The notes under the pieces are model-generated. The model was not told the origin of the DNA. It saw nothing but the letters and a program-made list of their open reading frames with translations, and searched no databases. A DNA stretch of 64,000 bases from Firmicutes bacterium UBA3553 (GTDB taxonomy: Bacteria > Bacillota > Clostridia > Tissierellales > Sedimentibacteraceae), in assembly GCA_002381185.1 (NCBI GenBank), contig DFOA01000017.1:252921-316920 (forward strand), given 5' to 3'. The stretch's first letter is position 1. Each line of letters starts with the position of its first letter. Made by a program: the position numbers and the translations under genes. Positions 49,812 through 58,548 of the stretch are shown here, piece by piece.

Positions 49812-50807
49812 GTGAAAAACAATTTGCCAAAAAAGGTGGATATTTTAGATGTTACTCTCAGAGATGGATTCCAACATGAAGAAATATTCGTACCTACAGA
49901 ATCTAAATTGTGGATTGCAGACAAGCTGATCGATGCAGGTTTCAAAAGAATTGAAATCGGCACATTCAGTCATGTTAAATATATTCCACAGTTTAAAGAC
50001 ATTTTAGAGTTACTTAAAGCATTACCACACGATGATAGTGTAGAATACACAGTTCTTGCTCTTAATACCAGGGCATGCGAAAGAGTCGCTGAGGCTTTAG
50101 ATGCAGGAATTCAGATAGACCGTGTTCTTTGCGGTCAACTTGCAACAAGCGAAGCTTATGCCAGAAAGAATATGAACAGAACTCATGAAGAGCTTTTTGA
50201 TGAAGCAGAAAAGAACGTTAAATTCTTACATAACATCGGCATAAAAAAAGTTTTTGCCAATATCGGAACAATCTTTGGGTGCCCGATTCAAGGAAAAATC
50301 CCTATTGAAAATGCTTATGAATTTGTAGACAGATCCTTTGACATTGGATTTGATGAAATTGAACACTCAGACCCAGATGGAATAGCAACGCCAAGTGCTG
50401 TTTACGAGTACTTCTCAAAAATTATGAATAAATATCCCGATACCAAGATGCATTCTTTCCATGTGCACGATATCAGAGGAATGGGGATCGTTTCTTATTA
50501 TGCGGCAATGGAGGCCGGGGTAACTGCCTTTGATTGTTCAATGGGCGGTATTGGAGGACAAGTCGCAAACATTGTAGACAACGTGCCAGTTAAAGGTGTT
50601 GGAGAGTATTACTTTGAACAAGAGCGTACAGGACTTGTTGAGACCTGCGACTTTGTTACTATGCTGAATGAAATGAAGATAGAAACAGGCATAGACGAAA
50701 AAAAGTGTTACAAGATTGAAAAAATGGTGGAACGTATCCTGGGAAGAAAATTGGATTCTTACACAAGCTGCTTATATAATAACCGCATTATAAAGGAGGA
50801 AATATAA
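49812..50807 (+). CDS. HMG-CoA lyase-like DRE-TIM metallolyase, catalytic Cys missing
   Basis: 331 aa, GTG start after GAGAGG. The DRE-TIM barrel has LDVTLRDGFQHEE (Arg17, Asp18), the EIGTFSHVKYIPQF segment (HMG-CoA lyases have ExxSFVSPKWVPQM), and metal ligands HSFHVHD (His217, His219). The usual GGLGGCPYA loop is GGIGGQVAN (245-253): Gln stands where the mobile-loop cysteine of HMG-CoA lyase (human Cys266) should be. It may act as a lyase by another route, on another 3-hydroxy-acid, or on a free acid. First gene of the sigma-54 operon; the next gene is HMG-CoA reductase, 2 bp on. Confidence 0.85.
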   Translation: MKNNLPKKVDILDVTLRDGFQHEEIFVPTESKLWIADKLIDAGFKRIEIGTFSHVKYIPQFKDILELLKALPHDDSVEYTVLALNTRACERVAEALDAGIQIDRVLCGQLATSEAYARKNMNRTHEELFDEAEKNVKFLHNIGIKKVFANIGTIFGCPIQGKIPIENAYEFVDRSFDIGFDEIEHSDPDGIATPSAVYEYFSKIMNKYPDTKMHSFHVHDIRGMGIVSYYAAMEAGVTAFDCSMGGIGGQVANIVDNVPVKGVGEYYFEQERTGLVETCDFVTMLNEMKIETGIDEKKCYKIEKMVERILGRKLDSYTSCLYNNRIIKEEI

Positions 50808-50809
50808 AA

Positions 50810-52075
50810 ATGAAAACAAGTAATTATTCAGGTTTCTTTAAATTATCTGTAGAAGAAAGATTAAATGAAGTTGCTGAATTTGCTGATTTGACAGAGGAAG
50901 AAAAGGCAATTATTACATCTGCCGATTCACTGGATGAAGACAAAGCAGATCACATGATTGAAAATGTTATTGGGAAGTATGCGCTTCCTATGGGCATTGC
51001 TATGAACTTTATGATTAATGGTAAGGATGTCTTAATTCCTATGGTAGTTGAAGAGCCATCCGTAGTTGCAGCTTGTTCTAATGCAGCAAAGATGACCAGA
51101 CCGGCAGGCGGATTTATCGCATCAACTTCCGGAAATATTATGATTGCACAAATTCAGGTTTTAAATGTCGCAGTTCCGTTTGCAGCGAAGAGTATGATTT
51201 TAGAAAAGAAAGATGAAATCATGAGAATTTGTAATGAAAAAGACCCTGTGCTTGTAAAACTTGGAGGAGGAGTTAAGGATGTAGAAGCAAGGGTACTTGA
51301 CACAAAGGTGGGACCAATGGTAATCGTCCACCTGCTTGTTGATACAGGAGATGCAATGGGAGCAAACGCAGTTAATACAATGGCAGAAGCAGTTGCACCT
51401 TATATTGAAGAAATTACAGGCGGGAACGTCGAATTGAGAATTCTTTCAAATCTTGCAGATCACAGACTGGTAAGAGTAAGAGCAACCTGGAGAAAAGAAG
51501 ACATCGGCGGCGAAGAAGTTGTAGAAAAGATGATAAATGCGTACGCATTTGCAGAAGCGGACCCTTACAGAGCAGCCACTCATAACAAGGGAATAATGAA
51601 TGGAATCATTCCTGTTGTAACAGCTACAGGCAATGACACAAGAGCAATCGAAGCAGGGGCTCACTCCTATGCAAGCAGAAGCGGAAGATACACCTCCATT
51701 ACTGCCTGGGAAAAAGATGCAAATGGTGATTTGGTTGGTTCAATTGAAATGCCAATGGCAGTAGGTTTAGTAGGCGGAGCCACAAAGATTCACCCTGCAG
51801 CTCAGGCGGCGGTTAAAATTTTAGGGGTTAAAACAGCAGCAGAGCTGGCACAGATTATCGCCTCAGCTGGTCTTGCGAACAACATGACGGCAATGAAGGC
51901 TCTTGCAACAGAAGGGATTCAGAGAGGACACATGTCATTGCATGCCCGTAACTTAGCAAATACAGCAGGTGCTAAAGGTGAAATATTAGAAAAGATTGTT
52001 AAACAAATGGTTGCAGAAAAGAAGGTTCGTCTTGAATATGCACAGGAGCTGTTTAAAAAATATAATGAAAAATGA
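50810..52075 (+). CDS. mvaA: HMG-CoA reductase, degradative class II
   Basis: 421 aa without a membrane anchor. Catalytic residues of the Pseudomonas mevalonii enzyme have equivalents: Glu82 in EEPSVVAACS, Lys260 in THNKGIMNG, Asp276 in GNDTRAIEAG and His378 in GHMSLHARN. The HARN ending and length fit class II enzymes, which in mevalonate users oxidise mevalonate with NAD+ and CoA to HMG-CoA. The start lies 2 bp after the lyase-like gene's stop, behind AAGGAGG. No isoprenoid genes are present, so the catabolic direction is likely. Confidence 0.94.
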   Translation: MKTSNYSGFFKLSVEERLNEVAEFADLTEEEKAIITSADSLDEDKADHMIENVIGKYALPMGIAMNFMINGKDVLIPMVVEEPSVVAACSNAAKMTRPAGGFIASTSGNIMIAQIQVLNVAVPFAAKSMILEKKDEIMRICNEKDPVLVKLGGGVKDVEARVLDTKVGPMVIVHLLVDTGDAMGANAVNTMAEAVAPYIEEITGGNVELRILSNLADHRLVRVRATWRKEDIGGEEVVEKMINAYAFAEADPYRAATHNKGIMNGIIPVVTATGNDTRAIEAGAHSYASRSGRYTSITAWEKDANGDLVGSIEMPMAVGLVGGATKIHPAAQAAVKILGVKTAAELAQIIASAGLANNMTAMKALATEGIQRGHMSLHARNLANTAGAKGEILEKIVKQMVAEKKVRLEYAQELFKKYNEK

Positions 52076-52130
52076 AACTATTTAACGGTTAACAATTAAA
52101 CATTATTTTGAAGGAAAGGAAAATAGTGAT

Positions 52131-53372
52131 ATGTATTTAACACCGGAGGAAAAAGAAATTTTGGCCGGTTCTCAAGGAGAAGCAGCTAAACTGGCAATGG
52201 AAACACTGGTTAAAATCGGAGATATCAATGGAGCGGAACGCTTTATTCCGATTAAGAATGTTCACCTTGTACTTCATGCATACAAGAGTGCTTTTGATGC
52301 AGGAGTTGAAACTGCAGAAAAGATAGCTGAAATGGGAGGTAAGTTCATAGTACCTGTAACAATTGATCCCTATGGAATGGATGCAGAAGACTGGAAGGGA
52401 GCCAAAACTCCTGAACATTATGCTAAACAGCAAATGAGGCTTGAGGCAGCTGTTATGAAGATGGGAGTTATCCCTAACTGGACATGCACTCCATATTACG
52501 GATTTACTGCTCCCCGTAAAGGAGAGCATCTTGCCTGGTCGGAATCCTCAGCGGTAGCATATGCAAACACTGCTTGTGGAGCAAGAACTAACAGACAAAC
52601 TGCCATAGTTGATATTTTCTGCGGAATCGTGGGGAGGACTCCTTTAACGGGGCTTCATCTGGATGCAAACAGAAAAGGCGAAGTACTGATTAAACTGCAC
52701 GTAGACAGACCTCTTGTTAACTGGGAATATCCTGCATTAGGATATTTGTTAGGACAAAAGCTTGGAGCTAGAATCGGGGTTGTAGAAGGTATGCAGGGCA
52801 GCCCTGCAAGCGAAGATTTAAAGAACTTCTGCGGAGCAGCTGCAGCAGCCGGATCAGTGGCATTAATGCATATAGTAGGAGTTACTCCTGAAGCTGGTTC
52901 AACAGAAGAAGCTTTTGGCGGCAATACGCCTGTTGAAGTAATAGAAGTTACAGAAGAGGATATCAAGGCTACACGCAAGTCAATGTGCAACAATACAACA
53001 GAAAGGGTTGACTTTGTTGCTTTGGGTTGCCCGCACTATACTATTAATGAAATAGTAAATGTTCATAAATTATTAAATGGACGTAAGGTGCATCCAAATA
53101 CCGCTTTCTGGATTTATGCAAATTCATACGCATTAAGACTGGCGGAAAAAATGGGTATCAGGCATGACCTTGAAAAAGCAGGCGTAGTATTTCGTGCAGA
53201 AACTTGTATGATTATTTCACCCGTCAAGGACTGGGGATTCCAGACGATGATGACAGACTCCGGTAAGTGCTCATATTATGGACCGGCTGAATGTGGTACA
53301 GAAATGATTTTTGCCAGCGTAGAAGAATGTGTAGAATCTGCTGTTTCAGGAAAATTGGAAATTTTTAAATAA
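52131..53372 (+). CDS. Aconitase X catalytic subunit (DUF521)
   Basis: 413 aa. AcnX-type dehydratase; cluster/active-site cysteines are visible at Cys119 (NWTCTPYY), Cys149 (TACGARTNR), Cys300 (LGCPHY), Cys359 (AETCMII) and Cys380 (SGKCSYY). Archaeal homologues dehydrate phosphomevalonate to anhydromevalonate phosphate; bacterial ones dehydrate cis-3-hydroxyproline. Placement behind HMG-CoA reductase, without any kinase or proline genes, hints at mevalonate or another 3-hydroxy-acid as substrate (inference). The small subunit follows as a separate gene, as in archaea and type IIb bacteria. Confidence 0.92.
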   Translation: MYLTPEEKEILAGSQGEAAKLAMETLVKIGDINGAERFIPIKNVHLVLHAYKSAFDAGVETAEKIAEMGGKFIVPVTIDPYGMDAEDWKGAKTPEHYAKQQMRLEAAVMKMGVIPNWTCTPYYGFTAPRKGEHLAWSESSAVAYANTACGARTNRQTAIVDIFCGIVGRTPLTGLHLDANRKGEVLIKLHVDRPLVNWEYPALGYLLGQKLGARIGVVEGMQGSPASEDLKNFCGAAAAAGSVALMHIVGVTPEAGSTEEAFGGNTPVEVIEVTEEDIKATRKSMCNNTTERVDFVALGCPHYTINEIVNVHKLLNGRKVHPNTAFWIYANSYALRLAEKMGIRHDLEKAGVVFRAETCMIISPVKDWGFQTMMTDSGKCSYYGPAECGTEMIFASVEECVESAVSGKLEIFK

Positions 53373-53383
53373 GGAGAAACAAT

Positions 53384-53803
53384 ATGAAGACACTTCAAGG
53401 AAAGGGTATCGTAGAAGGAAAGGCTAAAGGCGAAGCTATTATATCAGCCAAACCTTTCGGATTTTTCGGAGGAGTCAATCCTGGTACGGGAATTATAATT
53501 GATAAGTGGCATGAACTTTACGGAGAAAGCATCAAAGGAAAAGTTTTTATTTATCCGGAGGGAAGAGGTTCTACAGTAGGTGCGGCAATTATTCTTGAAC
53601 TTGCAAGAACTGGCTGTGCACCAGCTGCAATTGTAAACTGTAACATTGAAATTATTACTGCAGGCGGCGGAGTAATGGCTAAGACATTCTACAGTGTAGA
53701 AATACCTATGGTTGATGGAATCAGCAAAGAAGAACTGCTTGCAATTGAAAACGGTTCAATTGTGGAAGTTGATGGGAATACAGGTGAAGTAACTGTTCAT
53801 TAG
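53384..53803 (+). CDS. Aconitase X swivel (small) subunit (DUF126)
   Basis: 139 aa. Swivel domain: GKGIVEGKAKGEAIISAKPFGFFGGVNPGTG, then YPEGRGSTVGAAIILELA containing the conserved catalytic Ser of the P.GRGST motif. Ends in ENGSIVEVDGNTGEV. Follows the large subunit by 11 bp, so the heterodimer is complete. Confidence 0.94.
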   Translation: MKTLQGKGIVEGKAKGEAIISAKPFGFFGGVNPGTGIIIDKWHELYGESIKGKVFIYPEGRGSTVGAAIILELARTGCAPAAIVNCNIEIITAGGGVMAKTFYSVEIPMVDGISKEELLAIENGSIVEVDGNTGEVTVH

Positions 53804-53828
53804 GATACAGGAGAGAAAGGAGTACAAA

Positions 53829-54134
53829 ATGTGTGATAAGGTGAAAATTGATGCCAATCCCATAATGATGGGAGAATGTATGGAAGCATTTAAGGATGGA
53901 AATGTTAAAGAAGGCAGGCGTTTAATTAAAGAATTTCTGCAATCAATAGAAGATAGCGGACAAGATCATTGCAATTGCAAGGAGCCCTGCATGTATCATG
54001 GAAAATGTAAAGAGTGTGTATTGCAGCACAGGGGCGGCATGGATCATTTACCGTTCTGCTTCAGAGATATGGTAAATGAGAGAATTGAAAGGCTTTCTGC
54101 ATTAACAGAGCATTCATTAAAAGAAAGAATATAA
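53829..54134 (+). CDS. Cysteine-rich small protein of the AcnX operon (101 aa)
   Basis: No signal or membrane helix. Cysteines at 2, 17, 48, 50, 54, 60, 63 and 77. The core DHCNCKEPCMYHGKCKECVL followed by HLPFC looks like a zinc or Fe-S binding module of a kind seen in small anaerobe proteins. Good site GAAAGGAG. I do not know its function; within this operon it might deliver the cluster to AcnX or sense it. Confidence 0.8.
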   Translation: MCDKVKIDANPIMMGECMEAFKDGNVKEGRRLIKEFLQSIEDSGQDHCNCKEPCMYHGKCKECVLQHRGGMDHLPFCFRDMVNERIERLSALTEHSLKERI

Positions 54135-54151
54135 GAAAAGGAAGAAGACAG

Positions 54152-55747
54152 ATGAGTTGTAAAGCTTTTAAAAACGGTAAAATTTTCACATCAAACAAAG
54201 ATATGCCGTATGCCGAGAGTTTCATCGTAGAAAATGGAATAATCATTTGGATTGGCAAGGAAAAAGATATGCCGGAAATTGATTGCGAAAAGACTGATTT
54301 ACAGGGAAAGAGAGTGATTCCCGGATTTGTTGACGCACATATGCATCCAGTCATTTTAGCCGATTGCGCGCAGAAAATTTCCTGCCTTCCTCCGGTGGCC
54401 AGATCAATCGAAGAATTGATTGCAGCTATTAAGGAAGAAACCAAGACTAAAAAACCTGGAGAATGGATTCAGGGATGGGGATATGATGAAGAAAAGTTTG
54501 CAGAGCATCGTGCACCAAACAGATGGGACCTTGATAAGGCTTCAACTGACCATCCGATTGAACTGCTTCGTTCATGCTCACATGTAAGGTCTGTTAACAG
54601 CAAGGCCTTGGAGCTTGCAGGAATTACTAAAGAAACTCCGGACCCATCCGGCGGAGAAATTGACAGAGATGAAAATGGGGAGCCTACGGGCATTCTTCGT
54701 GAAAATGCCCGTCACTTGGTAGGAGAAATTCTTCCTGAAAAGTCCAGGGAGCAGCAAGTGCAAGGACTGGCAGAATTGGGAGAATTATTGCTGTCACAGG
54801 GCATTGTAGCTGTTACTGACATGGGAAACCTGGATTCTGTTGACTACTATGATTACTATATAGAAGCTGCTGAAAAAGGCTTCAAACAGGAACTTGGTAT
54901 GTTTTACATCTGGGACTTAATCAGAAAGAATCCTGACTTCAAGTGGGATCAGGAACGTTCAGACAGAAGCAAACAGATACATATGAATGGTATCAAAATC
55001 ATTGCGGATGGCAGCGTTGGCGGACGTACGGCATGGATGAACCAGCCATACAAAGGTACGACAGATGAATACGGAATTTCGGTATGTACTGATGAAGAAA
55101 TAGACAGTGCAATGGATTTTTGCAAAGAAAACAAATGTCAGCTATCAGTCCATGCAATGGGAATGAGAACCATAGACCGTATTATGAAAAGAACTTACCA
55201 AGAAAAACCTTGGATTGAAGGACTACCTCACATAAGAATCGAACATGTAACAGATCCTTCAGAGGAAGCGATCAAAAAAGCTGCAGACAGCAAAATCGCA
55301 TTTGTTACCCAATCAATTTTCATGTATTCAGAAATTGAAAGCTATATGAATAACCTGGGTCTTGAATGGATTGAAAGAATTTATCCGATTCAGCATATGC
55401 TGGACTCCGGAGTTAAGGTTGCATTATCAACAGATGCACCGGCAACATCCTGGGCAGTTCCATCAGATCCATTCCCTAACATCAAATGTGCAGTAACCAG
55501 ATATGCATACGATGGAACAGACTGCGGCAGAAATAACTGCATAGATATCGAAACTGCTATTGAAATGTATACCAAGGAAGGTGCAGAGATAGCAGGTTTT
55601 GAAAAACTTGGTCAGCTAAAGGAAGGTTATAAAGGTAGTTTTGTAATTTTGAGTGAAGACATTCTTAATGTTGCCGGCGAAGATATTGATCGAGTTTTTG
55701 TAGAAGAAACTTATATAAACGGCGATTGCGTTTACAAAAAGAAGTAA
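54152..55747 (+). CDS. YtcJ-like amidohydrolase
   Basis: 531 aa metal-dependent hydrolase. It has the N-terminal sandwich (KNGKIFTSNKDMPYAESFIVENG), metal motif PGFVDAHMHP (Asp61, His63, His65), then GIKIIADGSVGGRTAWM, SVHAMGMRTIDRIM, IEHVTDPSEE and the late ALSTDAPATSW with the metal Asp. Such enzymes cleave exocyclic amides or N-acyl compounds; the substrate is unknown. In this operon it could release the acid (or an amino acid) from an amide conjugate. Confidence 0.9.
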   Translation: MSCKAFKNGKIFTSNKDMPYAESFIVENGIIIWIGKEKDMPEIDCEKTDLQGKRVIPGFVDAHMHPVILADCAQKISCLPPVARSIEELIAAIKEETKTKKPGEWIQGWGYDEEKFAEHRAPNRWDLDKASTDHPIELLRSCSHVRSVNSKALELAGITKETPDPSGGEIDRDENGEPTGILRENARHLVGEILPEKSREQQVQGLAELGELLLSQGIVAVTDMGNLDSVDYYDYYIEAAEKGFKQELGMFYIWDLIRKNPDFKWDQERSDRSKQIHMNGIKIIADGSVGGRTAWMNQPYKGTTDEYGISVCTDEEIDSAMDFCKENKCQLSVHAMGMRTIDRIMKRTYQEKPWIEGLPHIRIEHVTDPSEEAIKKAADSKIAFVTQSIFMYSEIESYMNNLGLEWIERIYPIQHMLDSGVKVALSTDAPATSWAVPSDPFPNIKCAVTRYAYDGTDCGRNNCIDIETAIEMYTKEGAEIAGFEKLGQLKEGYKGSFVILSEDILNVAGEDIDRVFVEETYINGDCVYKKK

Positions 55748-55814
55748 ATGACATATAAGACTGTATTTAAATTTAATTGTAGAAAAATTTAAAAAATAAG
55801 AAAGGAATAATATT

Positions 55815-57218
55815 ATGCAAGGAATTATGAATTTTTTTATAGCATGTGCTAACTGGTTTTGGGGTCTTCCGATTTTGATTCTAATCATTGGCGGCGGTTT
55901 ATATATGAGCATTCGTCTTGGATTTCCCCAGATTACAAAAATTGGTTATATCTGTTCACAGACATTTGGCAAGATGTTCAGTAAAAGCGAAGACGGAGTT
56001 TCTCCATTTGCAGCGGCTTGTTCGGCCCTAGGGGCATCCATTGGAGCCTCCAATATCGTGGGTGTTCCGGTAGCTATAGCTTTAGGAGGTCCTGGTGCTA
56101 TCTTCTGGATGTGGATTATTGCAATCGTCGGGTGCTGTACTAAATACGTAGAAATAGCTCTTGCCATGAAGTACAGAACTAAGAATGAAAAAGGTGAATG
56201 GACGGGAGGCTCGTTCTCATATGTTAAAGAATTATTCGGCGGCAAGAAAGCCGGTTATGTAATCGCTGTTATTTGCGCATTTTTCACAATGATTGCAGGT
56301 TTGCCTTCAATCGCTGCTCAAACACTATCTGCAGTTTCACAGGTTGCAATATTCGGAATGAATAAAACAGTATTTGGAATTATCGTTGCAGTAATTGTAG
56401 GATTAATCATCTTTGGTGGAATCAAGCGAATTGCCGCGGTAATGGAAAAAGTCGTTCCAGTTATGGCAGTTGTTTATGTGGTGGGAGTTATCATCATTCT
56501 TTTCCGCAACGCAAGTGAAATTATTCCTTCTCTTGCCAGTATTTTTGTATATGCATTCACACCACATGCTGCGGTTGGCGGATTCGCAGGGTCCACAGTT
56601 GCATTGGCTATTAGATGGGGTGGTGCTCGTGGGGTATACTCCAATGAAGCAGGCTTTGGTTCTGCTCCTGTTGCGCACTGTACATCTACTGCCGACCACC
56701 CGATCAGACAGGCCGTATGGGGCGTATTTGAAGTGGTTGTTGACACAATTATCGTATGTACAGCTACTGCATTGGCAATTCTTACGACTGGTGTTTGGAA
56801 AGATTCAAGCATTGATTCTGGAGCATTAGGGCAGGCGGCATTCCATACTGTATTTGGTGCGGCAGGAGATTATTTTGTAGCAATCTGTGTACTGCTATTT
56901 GTGCTCACAACTATTACTGTAGTTATTTTCTACGATGAAAAACAGGCTGAATTCTTATTTAAGACTACTAAGGCAGCTGTTGCATGGAGAGTTTTATCCA
57001 TTGTTACTATGGTCATTGTTACATTCGGTATGGATCTTGTAGTTATGTATCAATTAGTAGACTTTTTCGTTGCACTGTTCATAATTCCAAATATGATTGC
57101 AGTTATTTGGCTGGTACCGCAGGTTGTAAAATTACAAGAAGAGTACTTCAACACACCTGGTAAGTATTACTTAGCTGATATGGAAGAAAAGAAAGTAAAA
57201 AAAGCTGCAAAAAATTAA
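55815..57218 (+). CDS. Alanine/glycine:cation symporter (AGCS family)
   Basis: 467 aa with about 11 helices. Family marks: the PILILIIGGGLYMSIRLGFPQI start, SPFAAACSALGASIGASNIVGVPVAIALGGPGAIFWMW (the Na+ and substrate region), and GGARGVYSNEAGFGSAPVAH. Sodium-coupled uptake of small amino acids, or of another small zwitterion in this context. Last gene of the first, unbroken part of the operon; 133 bp separate it from the next gene. Confidence 0.93.
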   Translation: MQGIMNFFIACANWFWGLPILILIIGGGLYMSIRLGFPQITKIGYICSQTFGKMFSKSEDGVSPFAAACSALGASIGASNIVGVPVAIALGGPGAIFWMWIIAIVGCCTKYVEIALAMKYRTKNEKGEWTGGSFSYVKELFGGKKAGYVIAVICAFFTMIAGLPSIAAQTLSAVSQVAIFGMNKTVFGIIVAVIVGLIIFGGIKRIAAVMEKVVPVMAVVYVVGVIIILFRNASEIIPSLASIFVYAFTPHAAVGGFAGSTVALAIRWGGARGVYSNEAGFGSAPVAHCTSTADHPIRQAVWGVFEVVVDTIIVCTATALAILTTGVWKDSSIDSGALGQAAFHTVFGAAGDYFVAICVLLFVLTTITVVIFYDEKQAEFLFKTTKAAVAWRVLSIVTMVIVTFGMDLVVMYQLVDFFVALFIIPNMIAVIWLVPQVVKLQEEYFNTPGKYYLADMEEKKVKKAAKN

Positions 57219-57304
57219 CAAGCAATTAAATTTCTTAAAATTATATATGTATAATTGGAGTCTATCCTCATTTATACATAGTGCAAATAAAAGTACAATT
57301 TTAA

Positions 57305-57329
57305 AAGCCTTCGGCTTAGCCGGAGGCTT
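57305..57329. other. Strong intercistronic hairpin
   Basis: AAGCCTTCGGC pairs with GCCGGAGGCTT around TTA (one U-G), 23 bp before the CoA-transferase start. No T-run follows on the plus strand, so it is more likely an RNA processing or stability element than a terminator. Confidence 0.6.
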
Positions 57330-57351
57330 GGTGACAAGAATAGGAGAAAAA

Positions 57352-58548
57352 ATGAGACCTTTAGAAGGAGTAACAGTATTAGATCTTACACGAGTGGTTG
57401 CAGGACCATATGCAACAATGATTTTATCCGACTTAGGTGCCAGAGTAATAAAAATTGAAAATCCTAATGATCCGGACTATACCAGAGATTTTGAACCGTA
57501 TTTAGTTGATGAAGATAAAAAACAGAGTGCATTCTTTGCCCAATATAATCGAAACAAAGAAGCTATAACACTAAACCTTAAAGAAGAGGATGGCAAGGAA
57601 ATATTCAGGAACCTTGTTATAAAAGCAGATATAGTATTTGAAAACTACAGAGCAGGAATAATGGATAAGCTGGGTGTTGGTTATGAAAACCTTAAACAAT
57701 ACAACCCAAAATTAGTTTATACAGCTATTTCCGGTTTTGGACAGAAAGGACCATATTCTAAATGGCCGGCGTATGATAACAGCGGACAAGCACTAAGCGG
57801 ACTTTGGTCAATAAACGGTATGCCGGGTGAACCTACAAGAATCGGAACTATAATTGGTGATGAAGCTGCAACATTTTTTGCAACAATCGGAACTTTGTCA
57901 GCATACATTCATGCTCAGAAAACAGGAGAGGGACAGTTTGTTGATGTGGCACAGTTAGATTCATCTCTTGCTCTTACAGAAAATGCAGTTTCCAATTATA
58001 CAGTCGGCGGCCAGATTCAGCAGCCTCTAGGAAATGATCATCCACTGTGCAGACCTTATGGCAAATTTAAAGCCAAAGACGGATATGTATTCTTCGGCGG
58101 ATACACAGACAGGTTCTGGAAGACAACCTGTGAATTTTTCGGAGAGCCGGAACTTATTAACGATCCTGAAATTGATACAATGCCTAAGCGATTTAACGAA
58201 GAAACATACAATAGAAGAGTTTTGCCTAAAATAAACGAATGGTTTTCCCATTATACCTGTCAGGAGCTGCAAGACGCTTTGGCAGAAAAATTACCGCTGA
58301 CGGCAATTCATTCCATGGATCAGGTTTTGGAAGACCCGCAATTAAACTTCAGAGAAATGTTTATTGACTATTATTATGGCAAAGCTCATGGCAAATTGTT
58401 CGGAAACCCGATTAAACTCAGCGCCACTCCCTGCGATACTTCAGGAGGAGCTCCTGAAATAGGGCAGGATAATGAAAAAATATATAAGGAATTTTTAGGC
58501 ATAGAGAAGAAAGAACTTGAAAAATATAAAGAGAAAGGAGTCTTGTAA
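57352..58548 (+). CDS. Class III (CaiB/BaiF) CoA-transferase
   Basis: 398 aa from ATG 57352 (site TAGGAGAAA); the longer frame from 57247 passes through the hairpin. Family features: LEGVTVLDLTRVVAGPYATMILSDLGARVIKIENP, NRNKEAITLNLK, GFGQKGPYS, and VDVAQLDSSLALTEN with the catalytic Asp. It swaps CoA between acids, which would activate the pathway's carboxylic acid. Its TAA overlaps the ATG of the crotonase (TAATG). Confidence 0.93.
   Translation: MRPLEGVTVLDLTRVVAGPYATMILSDLGARVIKIENPNDPDYTRDFEPYLVDEDKKQSAFFAQYNRNKEAITLNLKEEDGKEIFRNLVIKADIVFENYRAGIMDKLGVGYENLKQYNPKLVYTAISGFGQKGPYSKWPAYDNSGQALSGLWSINGMPGEPTRIGTIIGDEAATFFATIGTLSAYIHAQKTGEGQFVDVAQLDSSLALTENAVSNYTVGGQIQQPLGNDHPLCRPYGKFKAKDGYVFFGGYTDRFWKTTCEFFGEPELINDPEIDTMPKRFNEETYNRRVLPKINEWFSHYTCQELQDALAEKLPLTAIHSMDQVLEDPQLNFREMFIDYYYGKAHGKLFGNPIKLSATPCDTSGGAPEIGQDNEKIYKEFLGIEKKELEKYKEKGVL

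Noticed and set aside
49812..55747. Hydroxyproline catabolism as the role of the AcnX operon
   Set aside because: No proline racemase, pyrroline reductase or hydroxyproline enzyme is present, while HMG-CoA reductase and CoA-ester enzymes are; kept only as an alternative for AcnX itself.
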